This document shows, piece after piece, positions 7,581 to 14,683 of a stretch of DNA of 14,717 bases (position 1 is the stretch's first letter; the number at the start of each line of letters is the position of its first letter). The translations under genes and the position numbers were made by a program. Source of the stretch: an uncultured Planctomycetaceae bacterium (GTDB lineage Bacteria > Planctomycetota > Planctomycetia > Pirellulales > Pirellulaceae); assembly GCA_903927685.1 (NCBI GenBank), contig CAIYOB010000979.1:1-14717 (forward strand), in the 5' to 3' direction. Under the pieces are notes generated by a model, which was not told the origin of the DNA, did not search any database, and saw only the letters and a list, made by a program, of their open reading frames with translations.

Positions 7581-8435
7581 TCAGCATGGCAGTCTGGCGT
7601 TGGCTGCCAGTTCCGCCAGGCTGGCGCAGAAGTGCGCTCGCGGCATTTGCTGCCGCAGTGATTCGGTTAACCCTTGGCCGCCGACGACCAAGGAGACGTT
7701 CGGAGGGGCCGCTGCGCAGAGGGCATTCCAGCCGGCCAGGAACACCGCCTCGTCGCGAACGTGGGAAACGCTCAGCCAGAACAGCTGCGGACATTGCTGG
7801 CACAGGGCGGCGCGGAGCGTGTCGAACGGCAGTCCCGTGCCCAGCGGATGCGTTTGCCAGCCGGTGTGCCGCAGCACGAGTTCGACCATCGCGTTGGGAA
7901 CCTGGTAATGATCGCCCTCCGGCGTGCCCCCCATCGCCATCCCGTGACTCGCCGTCGGCGGCGTGGTCAGCAGCCGCAACTCGTGCAGCAGACGCAGGCA
8001 GATCTCGCAACTGCGGCGCTCCTGGTAAATCTCCGCCTGGCCGCAACGCCAACGATCTCCAATTCCGTGCAGTGCGGCCGCGACGACCCCGTCCAGGATC
8101 GTCGTCAATTCGTGCTTCGCCAGGTAGAGATCAAAAAGGATTTGCCGCGCCCGATCTTCGTCGCCCGTCAACAGTGCCTCTCGGAAGCCGGCTTCCGCTC
8201 GGTCGAGGATCCAGCCCGTGCGGCCGGTGGTCGCGGGCAGTCCCAGAACCTCGGGTCGGATCAAATCGTAGCGATGGTCGCGGAGGAATCGCAGGACGTC
8301 TGTCATGTCGATCCGCCGGTGCCCACCCGCCGTCCGCACGGTGGAAATGACTCCTTGGTCGCACCAGCGTTTGATTGAGGACTCACTGACCTGGATGGCG
8401 CGGGCGAGTTGCTTGGGCGAGACTTGGGTTCTCAT
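7581..8435 (-). CDS. CarH-like MerR-family regulator with a variant B12-binding domain
   Basis: The product has 284 residues and three parts. A MerR-type helix-turn-helix lies at about 5-55 (SPKQLARAIQVSESSIKRWC, then GGHRRI). A four-helix cap domain spans about 75-155. A cobalamin-binding-like Rossmann domain runs from about 165 to the end. CarH/CarA/LitR proteins use adenosylcobalamin as a light sensor and repress carotenoid or stress genes in the dark. From memory, Thermus CarH has W131, H132, E141, H142 and the lower cobalt ligand H177. Here W129 and E139 of the W-x9-E motif and His176 align at the same spacing. However, the residues matching H132 and H142 are both Arg (R130, R140), and the Asp and Gly of DxHxxG are missing. 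B12 binding is therefore plausible but the photochemistry may differ. No carotenoid gene is near; the exported pair downstream could be a target. No clear ribosome-binding site precedes the ATG. Confidence 0.82.
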   Translation of the reverse strand: MRTQVSPKQLARAIQVSESSIKRWCDQGVISTVRTAGGHRRIDMTDVLRFLRDHRYDLIRPEVLGLPATTGRTGWILDRAEAGFREALLTGDEDRARQILFDLYLAKHELTTILDGVVAAALHGIGDRWRCGQAEIYQERRSCEICLRLLHELRLLTTPPTASHGMAMGGTPEGDHYQVPNAMVELVLRHTGWQTHPLGTGLPFDTLRAALCQQCPQLFWLSVSHVRDEAVFLAGWNALCAAAPPNVSLVVGGQGLTESLRQQMPRAHFCASLAELAANARLPC

Positions 8436-8474
8436 GAAACGTCCAGGCCGAGATCGGTGAAGTGAAAGCCGCGA

Positions 8475-8558
8475 CTGCCGACAAGGGAACGGCAGGAGCA
8501 GGGGGAGCCGTCAGTCTTCTGCCCCGGAGGATTCTAGCCGGGCGGCAAGAGCTCCCTG
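8475..8558 (-). other. Hairpin-rich gap between acetyltransferase and CarH-like genes
   Basis: Two structures fill this gap. The first is an extended imperfect stem: CAGGGGGAGC at 8499-8508 pairs with GCTCCCTG at 8551-8558, with inner pairing of CCCCGG against CCGGGC and a loop centred near 8535. It lies directly after the acetyltransferase stop. The second is CTGCCG (8475-8480), nine bases, CGGCAG (8490-8495). Together they could terminate the upstream transcript or structure the regulator's leader. There is no U-run. Confidence 0.4.
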
Positions 8559-8560
8559 AA

Positions 8561-9913
8561 TCACTCGGCGGGCAAGTCTTCCAAGGGCGGATACCACAGC
8601 GGCAGCGGCGGGAAGAGTGTACCGGCCAGCTCCAGGGCCAGTTGATTCGAGGCCCAGATCCGGCCTTCACTGACGCCTTGGCCGACGTCCAAGTGTCCCA
8701 GCAGCAGTTGGACGAACGCGGGCCAGTCACAGCGCAGGTACGTCCGGCGGACGCGTGCGGGCGTCAAGCGGCTGGCGTGTGGCGTTAGTTCGAAAATCCA
8801 AGACTGGTCGCCGACGACGAAACCGAATTCGCGATGGGCAAATCGCTGGTCGGCCTGCAAACGCCGGAGGAACTCCGCATGCAGGGCCTGCACCAGACGC
8901 TCGACGTCCAGCACCTTGACCAGGAACGCCTGGCCTCGCTCGACCTGCCGTTGGCAAAACGCCCCGCCAGCGGCCAACAGGGTCTGGTGGAGAGGGTGGT
9001 CCGGCGGCAATTCGACTCGAATGTCGCGCAAGTCCTGCTCCACGGCATCGCCGCAGAAACGCGCCAAGAGCCGGTCCGCCGCATCAGGCCGGCGGGCTGC
9101 AGACACCAACTCGACCAGCCGCGCATGCTTGGTGGCGGCGTAGCCTACGATCGCCGAAAAGGTCCCGTCCAACTCGATCTCCGGCGAGCCTTCGATCGCC
9201 ACGTAGATTCGCTCAAAGCCGCGCCGATTGATCAGCCACCGCCAGTCGGCTTCCGTCCGCACGTAGCTGCCGTACGCGGGGCGGATCTGCTGCTCGTACA
9301 GCCGGACCAACGCCGCCAATTCGACCCGCCGCAGATAGCGGATGTGCAGGGGAGGCAAGGGCGTATCCAGCGGCGGTTGGACACGGGGTACGGCTGGCGA
9401 CTGGATTTGCGCCAAGACTTGGTGGCAGCCGGCCGACGAACAGCTGGTCCGGCCGCACACCACCCAGCCTCGCCGCCCATAGAACTCGGCATCCTCAGCC
9501 CGCACCAGCGCCAATGGCACCCCCTCGCGGCGCAGCTTCCGCTCCGCTACATCCCACAGCACCGACGCGCAGCCGCGGCCCCGGAATTCGGGCAAGGTGG
9601 CCATGTCGACGACACGGGAAACCGGCAACGATGACGCGCCGAAACGCATGTCGCGCGACGACAATCGCAGATGAGCGGCCACACGTTGACCGTACTTGAC
9701 CAGCAGGCGATCGCTCGGTTCATATCTCGGCTCGTCCAACTGCGACCAGAACTCGGCAGTGGACAGGTCGGGTAGTAGTCTCTCCAAAAATTGCTGCACG
9801 GCGGGATGGTCGCCGGCTGTGCCGGCTGCCATTTCAAGCCCCGCCGCAAGACCCGGCCGATAGCCGGCACGCCGCGCCGTGTCCTGCGCGCGGACGAGAG
9901 CGGTGGAAGTCAT
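8561..9913 (-). CDS. Eis-like GNAT acetyltransferase with SCP2-like C-terminal domain
   Basis: The product has 450 residues. The first GNAT domain spans about 25-165 and carries the acetyl-CoA pyrophosphate loop RGRGCA at 111-116, preceded by VVDMATLPEF and followed by AEFYGRRGW. A second, degenerate GNAT-like region runs from about 188 to 320 without a recognisable acetyl-CoA loop. The last 120 residues (from FLVKVLDVERL to LWYPPLEDLPAE) resemble the SCP2-like domain of Eis. GNAT, GNAT-like, SCP2-like is the Eis arrangement; Eis acetylates amines such as aminoglycosides and protein lysines. MshD of mycothiol synthesis is also a double GNAT but lacks the SCP2 part, so Eis-like is preferred. 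The substrate is unknown. I chose the ATG at 9913 over the frame's earlier starts because of its ribosome-binding site. Confidence 0.83.
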   Translation of the reverse strand: MTSTALVRAQDTARRAGYRPGLAAGLEMAAGTAGDHPAVQQFLERLLPDLSTAEFWSQLDEPRYEPSDRLLVKYGQRVAAHLRLSSRDMRFGASSLPVSRVVDMATLPEFRGRGCASVLWDVAERKLRREGVPLALVRAEDAEFYGRRGWVVCGRTSCSSAGCHQVLAQIQSPAVPRVQPPLDTPLPPLHIRYLRRVELAALVRLYEQQIRPAYGSYVRTEADWRWLINRRGFERIYVAIEGSPEIELDGTFSAIVGYAATKHARLVELVSAARRPDAADRLLARFCGDAVEQDLRDIRVELPPDHPLHQTLLAAGGAFCQRQVERGQAFLVKVLDVERLVQALHAEFLRRLQADQRFAHREFGFVVGDQSWIFELTPHASRLTPARVRRTYLRCDWPAFVQLLLGHLDVGQGVSEGRIWASNQLALELAGTLFPPLPLWYPPLEDLPAE

Positions 9914-9922
9914 TTCCAAGAG

Positions 9923-9927
9923 TCCTT
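9923..9927 (-). promoter_or_regulatory. Ribosome-binding site deciding the acetyltransferase start
   Basis: On the minus strand AAGGA lies nine bases before the ATG at 9913. Upstream in-frame starts at 9976 and 9958 would add residues with no family-like content. Confidence 0.6.
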
Positions 9928-10017
9928 CTGTGGGAAATCCATCCGTCGCCACAACCATCGTCCCCGGGCAACTCAACCCAGCTGCCGGTGATGGCCGCCT
10001 CCGTCCAAGCTGCTAGC

Positions 10018-11616
10018 TTAGGCCCTGCCGCGGGAAAGGTCCAGTAGGAGTGGCCGCAATTCCTCCTCGGCGAACAAGCAGAAGGAGAACTCGCGCGAGG
10101 CGAGATTGGACTGGCGCCGCAAGTCAGCGGTCCAGACGCCGAGCTGCGCCGCTGCCTGCTCGCGTTCGCGTTCCAGCGTGGCACTCAGCCGGGCGTTGAG
10201 CCGCGCAATCTCGTCGTGCCGCGTGCGGCGCTGCCCGCGCGGCGGACAGGAACTGATCCAAGAGCGTTTCGCAACCGTCCAGCGGTCGGTGGCGTCGCTG
10301 GGAACGACGTGACGCTCGGGCTGAAAACGCAACTCGCGCAGCCGGCGTTTTTCGCTGCGGATGCGCTCTCGCAATTCGGCAGTCCGGTCGTCGAACAACA
10401 GCAAGGTCGCCGACAAGGTCACAAAGCCGGGCGGACGCAGGCCGAAGAACCGGTCGATGATCAGGTCCGTCAACTGGTCGTATTTGGCCCCGCCGATGCC
10501 ATGCAGGAACAGGTCGCACAGCACCAGCCGCGCGTACATCGTCGTGACCAATGCTCGAGGCCGTAACTTGACGCCCTGCTGCGCCAGCGTCCGCAACGCT
10601 TCGACGGCCTGGTCGCCGGCAGCGTCCGCGGTCATCGGCAGTTGCAGCTGAATCCCCTCCCGGTCGGTCAATTCCAGGCCCTGGGCACCCGCCCGCACGA
10701 ACGCTCGTTTGCGGGCCGGCGAGGCATCGCTCCACAGCCAGAACGGAGCTTCGCACCACGGTCCGTCGAGTTCCAAATCCGGGACGGGGTGCGCGCGGCT
10801 GCGGACGTGATTGACCAGCCGATACTCGTGCAACGAGGCGTTGTAGATTTCCCGCAACTGCGGCAGGTGGACTAGCAGATGCGCGGCAAAGCGGGCGAAC
10901 GCGGGCGACTCGCACACGGTGCTCAACGGCACTTCCCACGTGTGCTGATTCCAGCGGCCCTCGAGCCGATGCCGGGCTTCGGCCAGACAGCGGCCCAAGT
11001 TGTCCGAACGCAACCGGGCCTCGCGCACCAGGTTCCAGAACTCGGCGATCAAGGGCTGCGACAGCACCTCGTGGCTCACCGCCTGGACGCGGGCGGCGAA
11101 CGAGTCGAACAACTCGGCGTCGGCCACCGCCCGCTCCTCAAACGGAATCGCGGCGACGACTCCGTCCAGCGACACCGACGTCACGTGCGGCTCAGCCGCC
11201 GAGCCCGCCGGAACGCGAATCGACGGATTCCGCAGGATGTCGTTGTCAATCAAGAGGTTGATTGCCTGCCCGCCAGACTGGCGAGCCAATGCGGACAGGG
11301 CAAAGTTCTTGAACCACACGCCCGGATGAAACAGCTGCGGCTGGTGACCTGCCAGGATAACCGGACCCGCGTTGCAGGCGTCCAACTCCGTGTCGCGGTA
11401 GGCCAAGGTATGTCGCCGTGCTTCCTGGATCAGGTGCTGGCGTGCTTCCGTCCGCAGCCGCTGCCACGAAACGCCTTGCACCTCACAGGCGGTCCGAACC
11501 GCCGAATTCCAATTCTCCTCGATCATCCCCGCGATCAAGTCCCACGCCGGGTCAATCAACGCTCGGCCATGCTCGCGCGGGGCACGGATCGGTTTGTAGG
11601 CGAGTTGCACAGGCAT
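10018..11616 (-). CDS. Uncharacterised protein, distant BshC-like (cysteine-adding enzyme fold)
   Basis: The product has 532 residues, close to the roughly 540 of BshC. Two stretches resemble BshC as I remember it. One is GHQPQLFHPGVWFKNF at 90-105, followed by a strand ending LLIDND, at the position of BshC's GQQxGLxxGPLY and the following acidic strand. The other is GIGGAKYDQLTDLI at 373-386, followed by FGLRPPGFVTLSATLLL, at the position of BshC's IGGPGEIAY and the PxxxPRxxxTLL stretch. Charged helices at 410-435 and 465-505 would match BshC's coiled coil. BshC adds cysteine to glucosaminyl-malate in bacillithiol synthesis. The catalytic site cannot be checked by eye, and the GHQP start also recalls WbqC proteins, so the assignment is tentative. 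It has no signal peptide or membrane segment, so it is cytoplasmic. It lies between the glycosyltransferase (57 bases) and the acetyltransferase (104 bases) on the same strand. The ATG has no clear ribosome-binding site. Confidence 0.72.
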   Translation of the reverse strand: MPVQLAYKPIRAPREHGRALIDPAWDLIAGMIEENWNSAVRTACEVQGVSWQRLRTEARQHLIQEARRHTLAYRDTELDACNAGPVILAGHQPQLFHPGVWFKNFALSALARQSGGQAINLLIDNDILRNPSIRVPAGSAAEPHVTSVSLDGVVAAIPFEERAVADAELFDSFAARVQAVSHEVLSQPLIAEFWNLVREARLRSDNLGRCLAEARHRLEGRWNQHTWEVPLSTVCESPAFARFAAHLLVHLPQLREIYNASLHEYRLVNHVRSRAHPVPDLELDGPWCEAPFWLWSDASPARKRAFVRAGAQGLELTDREGIQLQLPMTADAAGDQAVEALRTLAQQGVKLRPRALVTTMYARLVLCDLFLHGIGGAKYDQLTDLIIDRFFGLRPPGFVTLSATLLLFDDRTAELRERIRSEKRRLRELRFQPERHVVPSDATDRWTVAKRSWISSCPPRGQRRTRHDEIARLNARLSATLEREREQAAAQLGVWTADLRRQSNLASREFSFCLFAEEELRPLLLDLSRGRA

Positions 11617-11672
11617 CGCGGACGGGGTTCATTCTCGGGCACGGGCAGTTGAACTGGCCAAAGAGACTTGAA

Positions 11673-12416
11673 CTAGGAAACCAATGCCGCCTGACCGACC
11701 CTCGACCGAGTTCGGCGCCCCCGAACCGCCTGCAGGCTCCGCTCCAACACGTCGTAGTAGTGATCCAGCCGCGTCCCGGCGTCGTCCAGTTCGCCGCCAA
11801 ACGAACGCGATTCGTCCAGGTAGATCAGCGGCACTGGCAATTCCACGATTGTCAGCCCGGCCGCCACGGCTTGCACCCACAACTCGATCGGCATCGCGTA
11901 CCCGGTCTCGGTCAGCCGCAAGGTCGCCAGCGCGGCGACGCGATACGCTTTGAACCCGCAGAACGAGTCCGTCAGCTTCAACCCAAGGCGGCGATTCAGT
12001 TCCTGGGTGATTTGGCGATTGATCCGCTGCCGGTCCGCTGGCGGACGGCTGTCACCGGCAAAATACTGCAGATAGCGGCTGCCCGAGACGATGTCGACGC
12101 CGTCGCAGGCGGCAACGAATTCCGGGATCCGTTGCGGCTCGTGCTGGCCGTCACAGTCAATCGTGACCAAGTACTCGTACCCGTTCCGGGCGGCGAACTC
12201 GAAAGCCGAAATCAGGCCCGCGCCGTAGCCGCGGTTCTCCGGATGCCGCACGACCTGGACATCGTTGCGAGCCGCCAGCAGTTCGCCCGTCCCGTCCGTC
12301 GATCCGTCGTCGACCACCAAGATTTCCGGGCTGTACTCGCTCACTTCGTCGAGTACGGCGTCGACATAACGGACTTCGTTGTAGACAGGTAAGGCTGTCA
12401 GCCAGCGTGGATTCAT
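11673..12416 (-). CDS. Family 2 glycosyltransferase, DPM1-like
   Basis: The product has 247 residues and one GT-A domain. LPVYNE is at 9-14, VVDDGSTDGT at 34-43 and the metal- and nucleotide-binding DxD is D87-C-D89 in IDCDGQH. SGSRY and the CGFKAY stretch follow, as in dolichol- or polyprenyl-phosphate mannosyl/glucosyl transferases. No transmembrane helix follows the catalytic domain, so it is the soluble DPM1-like type, which transfers a sugar from a nucleotide donor, usually to a lipid phosphate at the membrane face. Donor and acceptor cannot be read from the sequence. The ATG at 12416 starts the protein just before the conserved PRWLTALPVYNE; a GTG at 12458 would add 14 residues of no family character. 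It is the first gene of the minus-strand run and is divergent from moxR. Confidence 0.9.
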   Translation of the reverse strand: MNPRWLTALPVYNEVRYVDAVLDEVSEYSPEILVVDDGSTDGTGELLAARNDVQVVRHPENRGYGAGLISAFEFAARNGYEYLVTIDCDGQHEPQRIPEFVAACDGVDIVSGSRYLQYFAGDSRPPADRQRINRQITQELNRRLGLKLTDSFCGFKAYRVAALATLRLTETGYAMPIELWVQAVAAGLTIVELPVPLIYLDESRSFGGELDDAGTRLDHYYDVLERSLQAVRGRRTRSRVGQAALVS

Positions 12417-12503
12417 GTCGTCGTTCCATGTTTCGGTAGTTGCCACCAAGCCGCTCACACGTCATTGTAGGAGAACGTCAGCCCCCGTCAACGAACACCC
12501 TGG

Positions 12504-12545
12504 GGCAACTCGGCTCCCGAGGGCGAGGAACTCGCGCTGTTGCCG
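12504..12545. other. Three-stem palindromic element in the divergent gap before moxR
   Basis: An outer stem GGCAA (12504-12508) / TTGCC (12541-12545) encloses two perfect five-base-pair hairpins with three-base loops: CTCGG/CCGAG at 12509-12521 and GCGAG/CTCGC at 12523-12535. The element is 71 bases before the moxR start and 87 before the glycosyltransferase start. It could be an operator or a transcript structure. The rest of the 200-base gap has only a weak promoter candidate toward moxR (TTGAAT at 12556-12561, GAGAAT at 12577-12582, 15-base spacing). Confidence 0.45.
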
Positions 12546-12616
12546 GAATTCACGTTGAATTTCGCCCAGTCGTGCGAGAATCTTGAGGCAAGCAGAGGGA
12601 AGAAGGAGCGACTCGG

Positions 12617-13561
12617 ATGACCGACGTCAGCATGACTGCCCGGAAGATCATCAGCAACGTCGAAACCGTTATCATCGGCAAGCGTCAACAATTGGTCTTG
12701 TCGCTGGTCTCGTGGTTTTGCGAGGGTCATATCCTGCTGGAGGACGTGCCGGGCGTGGCCAAGACGATGCTCGCTCGGGCCCTGGCCGCCAGCGTGGGCG
12801 CGTCATTCAAACGCATCCAGTGCACCCCGGATCTCTTGCCGACGGACGTCACGGGCACGTCGATTTTTAACCAAAAGACGGCCGAGTTTGAATTCCGTCC
12901 CGGCCCGATCTTTGCGCAGATCGTGCTGGCCGACGAGATCAACCGCACGACGCCGCGGACCCAGGCGGCACTGCTGGAAGCCATGGCGGAACGCCGTGTG
13001 ACGGTGGACGGCATGACGCGCGAACTGCTGCCGCCGTTCCTGGTGATTGCCACCCAGAACCCGATCGACCACGAAGGCACGTTCCCGCTGCCCGAGGCCC
13101 AGCTGGATCGTTTCCTGATGCGCTTCAGCTTGGGATATCCCAGCATGGACGAGGAACTGAAGATGCTGGCCATGCTCCAACACGGGCATCCGCTGGATCG
13201 CTTGCAGAGCGTGGTCTCGGCTGACGAGTTGCTCGCGTGCCAGCAAGCGGTCCGCGACGTCGAAGTCCACGACAAGGTGCGGCAGTACCTGATGCAGATC
13301 GTGCACGACACCCGCGAGCATCCGGATCTTGCGCTGGGTGGTAGCCCCCGGGCCTCGATCGCCTTGTTCCGCACCGGCCAGGCGATGGCCGCGATCCGCG
13401 GTCGCAAGTTCGTCCAACCGGATGACGTCAAACGCGTGGCCGCCTCGGTGCTGACTCACCGCCTGATCCTCCGCCCGGAAAGCCGCCTGCGCAAGGTCAC
13501 CGCCGAGCACATCCTGAGCGACCTGATCGCCGAGATCGCCGTGCCGACGCTGGACGCGTAG
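12617..13561 (+). CDS. MoxR-family AAA+ ATPase
   Basis: The product has 314 residues, the normal MoxR length. The P-loop is DVPGVAKT at 43-50, Walker B is IVLADEINR at 102-110, sensor 1 is ATQNP at 145-149, and GGSPRA near residue 240 is the sensor 2 region. The AAA_lid_2 helices follow. MoxR ATPases are chaperone-like and usually work with a VWA-domain or DUF58 protein encoded just downstream to mature or insert metal cofactors or to act in stress and envelope assembly. Here no such partner follows; a repeat-rich stretch and a RAYT do, so this copy is an orphan within the window. AAGGAG at 12603-12608 lies eight bases before the ATG, a strong ribosome-binding site. Confidence 0.95.
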   Translation: MTDVSMTARKIISNVETVIIGKRQQLVLSLVSWFCEGHILLEDVPGVAKTMLARALAASVGASFKRIQCTPDLLPTDVTGTSIFNQKTAEFEFRPGPIFAQIVLADEINRTTPRTQAALLEAMAERRVTVDGMTRELLPPFLVIATQNPIDHEGTFPLPEAQLDRFLMRFSLGYPSMDEELKMLAMLQHGHPLDRLQSVVSADELLACQQAVRDVEVHDKVRQYLMQIVHDTREHPDLALGGSPRASIALFRTGQAMAAIRGRKFVQPDDVKRVAASVLTHRLILRPESRLRKVTAEHILSDLIAEIAVPTLDA

Positions 13562-13621
13562 GGCGTCCGTCAAGGCGGCATATTGGGGCACCTGGAGTCG
13601 ACTGGTACGCGCCCCCCAGAC

Positions 13622-13648
13622 CAATGGACTGGCGGCCGCCACTCATTG
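13622..13648. repeat. Imperfect 27-base palindrome after moxR
   Basis: The core TGGCGGCCGCCA is a perfect 12-bp palindrome. Outside it, after one C-C mismatch and a bulged G, GA pairs with TC and CAAT with ATTG. It begins 61 bases after the moxR stop. It is loopless, so a double-stranded protein-binding site is as likely as an RNA hairpin. Confidence 0.55.
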
Positions 13649-13811
13649 TTCACGGTACGTCCCCAGGGCGACCAGAAAGAGATTTCTTACCTGGTTTTCG
13701 GAGAACTTGCTTTCGCAGAACCCGCAACCAAGTCGGGCGTTGGGCGCGCACCGCACTGCTGACTCCCCGCCGGCACGGTCTGTGCCCCGGATTTGGGCCG
13801 GGTAACGGCGG

Positions 13812-13854
13812 GCGAGTAAGCAGTGCCACTCGCTGGGGCAACCCCGTCAGCGAG
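13812..13854. repeat. Overlapping alternative hairpins
   Basis: GCGAGT (13812-13817) can pair with ACTCGC (13828-13833). CTCGCT (13829-13834) can instead pair with AGCGAG (13849-13854), with an inner GGGG/CCCC stem and CAA loop. The two stems share the middle strand and exclude each other. CTCGCT/AGCGAG motifs recur in planctomycete intergenic repeats as far as I recall. Confidence 0.5.
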
Positions 13855-13889
13855 ATTAGACCTGTGCCGTTTAATTGCCTCTTCTTTCC

Positions 13890-13912
13890 GACAGGCTGGA
13901 AGCCTATCCCAC
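13890..13912. repeat. REP-like repeat, left copy flanking the RAYT
   Basis: This 23-base unit reads GAC, stem AGGCT, loop GGA, stem AGCCT, tail ATCCCAC. It is the exact reverse complement of the unit at 14620-14642. The RAYT stop codon (13904-13906) lies inside it, so the last codons of the gene are repeat sequence. Confidence 0.88.
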
Positions 13913-14608
13913 TTTCCAGATCGGCTCACCAGACTTCGTTCCGCGCAGACGGCGGATTCGAGCGGACGACCAGTGCCAATCCTCCGGCCGCTCCACCAGG
14001 CCAGCCTTCACCGGGTTGCGTTCGATATAGTCGATGATGCGAAACATCTCCGCTTCGTCCCGCGCCCAGTGGTCAAACGTCTCCGTCTGCCAATACGGGC
14101 CCGCTGCGCCTCGCGCTCGGTTGCACATCGTGGCCGTGTAGCTCTGAATGCTGTGCGAGATGATCTCTCGCGCCGTCCGCCGCTGACCGTCAGACCGAAT
14201 CGACCGCTGCACAGCCTCGACCGCCCACCTTTCATCCGGTAGAAACAGCCAATGGTGATGGCTCGGCATGACGACGAACGCCAACAGCGTGTACCGCTCG
14301 CCAGCGAAGTGCAAGAAGGCGTCCTGCACGATCTGCGCCTGACGTTCGTCTGCCAGATGCTGCATGGGACTGTGGTGGTCGAGCAGGTCATCCACCAGTG
14401 CGAACAGCAGCTTGTGCTTGTGATGTTCCCAATCGTCTTCGGTCATCTGAGCCGGCCGCGGCCGCGTTTCGAGTTCCGTGCGGTACTGTCGAATCCGTTG
14501 TAGTCCAGCCGCCGAAATGCTGCCTTCCAGACAGGCCGTCAGGAAGATCGGTTTGTGCTCGACGTCCCAATGCGGCAAGTGTCTTCGCCGAAATATGCCC
14601 GTCTGCAT
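13904..14608 (-). CDS. REP-associated tyrosine transposase (RAYT, Y1_Tnp/IS200-like)
   Basis: The product has 234 residues. The N-terminus FRRRHLPHWDV is typical of RAYTs. The HUH metal-binding motif is MPSHHHWLF with His117 and His119. The catalytic Tyr is Tyr194 in RIIDYIERNPVKAGLV, and WHWSSA closes the domain. RAYTs are single-copy, domesticated relatives of IS200/IS605 transposases that nick and join single-stranded REP hairpins; all expected catalytic residues are present, so it looks intact. It is bracketed by a perfect inverted pair of REP-like units. The frame extends to 14644, but those extra 12 codons translate the repeat itself. The ATG at 14608 has a strong ribosome-binding site and starts the family-typical sequence. 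Confidence 0.92.
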   Translation of the reverse strand: MQTGIFRRRHLPHWDVEHKPIFLTACLEGSISAAGLQRIRQYRTELETRPRPAQMTEDDWEHHKHKLLFALVDDLLDHHSPMQHLADERQAQIVQDAFLHFAGERYTLLAFVVMPSHHHWLFLPDERWAVEAVQRSIRSDGQRRTAREIISHSIQSYTATMCNRARGAAGPYWQTETFDHWARDEAEMFRIIDYIERNPVKAGLVERPEDWHWSSARIRRLRGTKSGEPIWKVG

Positions 14609-14613
14609 GAGGC

Positions 14614-14619
14614 CCTCCC
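14614..14619 (-). promoter_or_regulatory. Ribosome-binding site deciding the RAYT start
   Basis: On the minus strand GGGAGG lies five bases before the ATG at 14608, between the start codon and the right REP-like unit. Confidence 0.7.
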
Positions 14620-14642
14620 GTGGGATAGGCTTCCAGCCTGTC
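14620..14642. repeat. REP-like repeat, right copy flanking the RAYT
   Basis: This is the same 23 bases as the left copy in opposite orientation, without a mismatch. It covers the leader of the RAYT gene. An inverted REP pair around the gene is the usual RAYT arrangement. Confidence 0.88.
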
Positions 14643-14683
14643 ATCCAAGTCCGATGTTTCGAGGTCCGTCAATTTGACAGGAT

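Larger units (their letters stand above)
13562..13889. other. Gene-free 328-base stretch rich in palindromes
   Basis: No convincing gene was found here. It holds an imperfect palindrome at 13622-13648 with a perfect 12-bp core, TGGCGGCCGCCA (13630-13641), then a degenerate 12-base direct repeat (TTTTCGGAGAAC at 13695-13706, CTTTCGCAGAAC at 13710-13721). A GGCAC/GTGCC hairpin follows at 13772-13786, and then a pair of mutually exclusive hairpins at 13812-13854. Any of the first elements could end the moxR transcript, but none has a T-run. Confidence 0.6.

Noticed and set aside
8436..8560. Cobalamin riboswitch in front of the CarH-like gene
   Set aside because: The gap is short and lacks the GCCACTG B12 box and the conserved core.
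13624..14037. Plus-strand open frame across the repeats and the end of the RAYT
   Set aside because: It runs through hairpins and REP sequence, overlaps the real transposase gene and resembles nothing.
14609..14644. RAYT start at 14644
   Set aside because: The first 12 codons would translate the REP-like unit; the ATG at 14608 has the ribosome-binding site and the family N-terminus.
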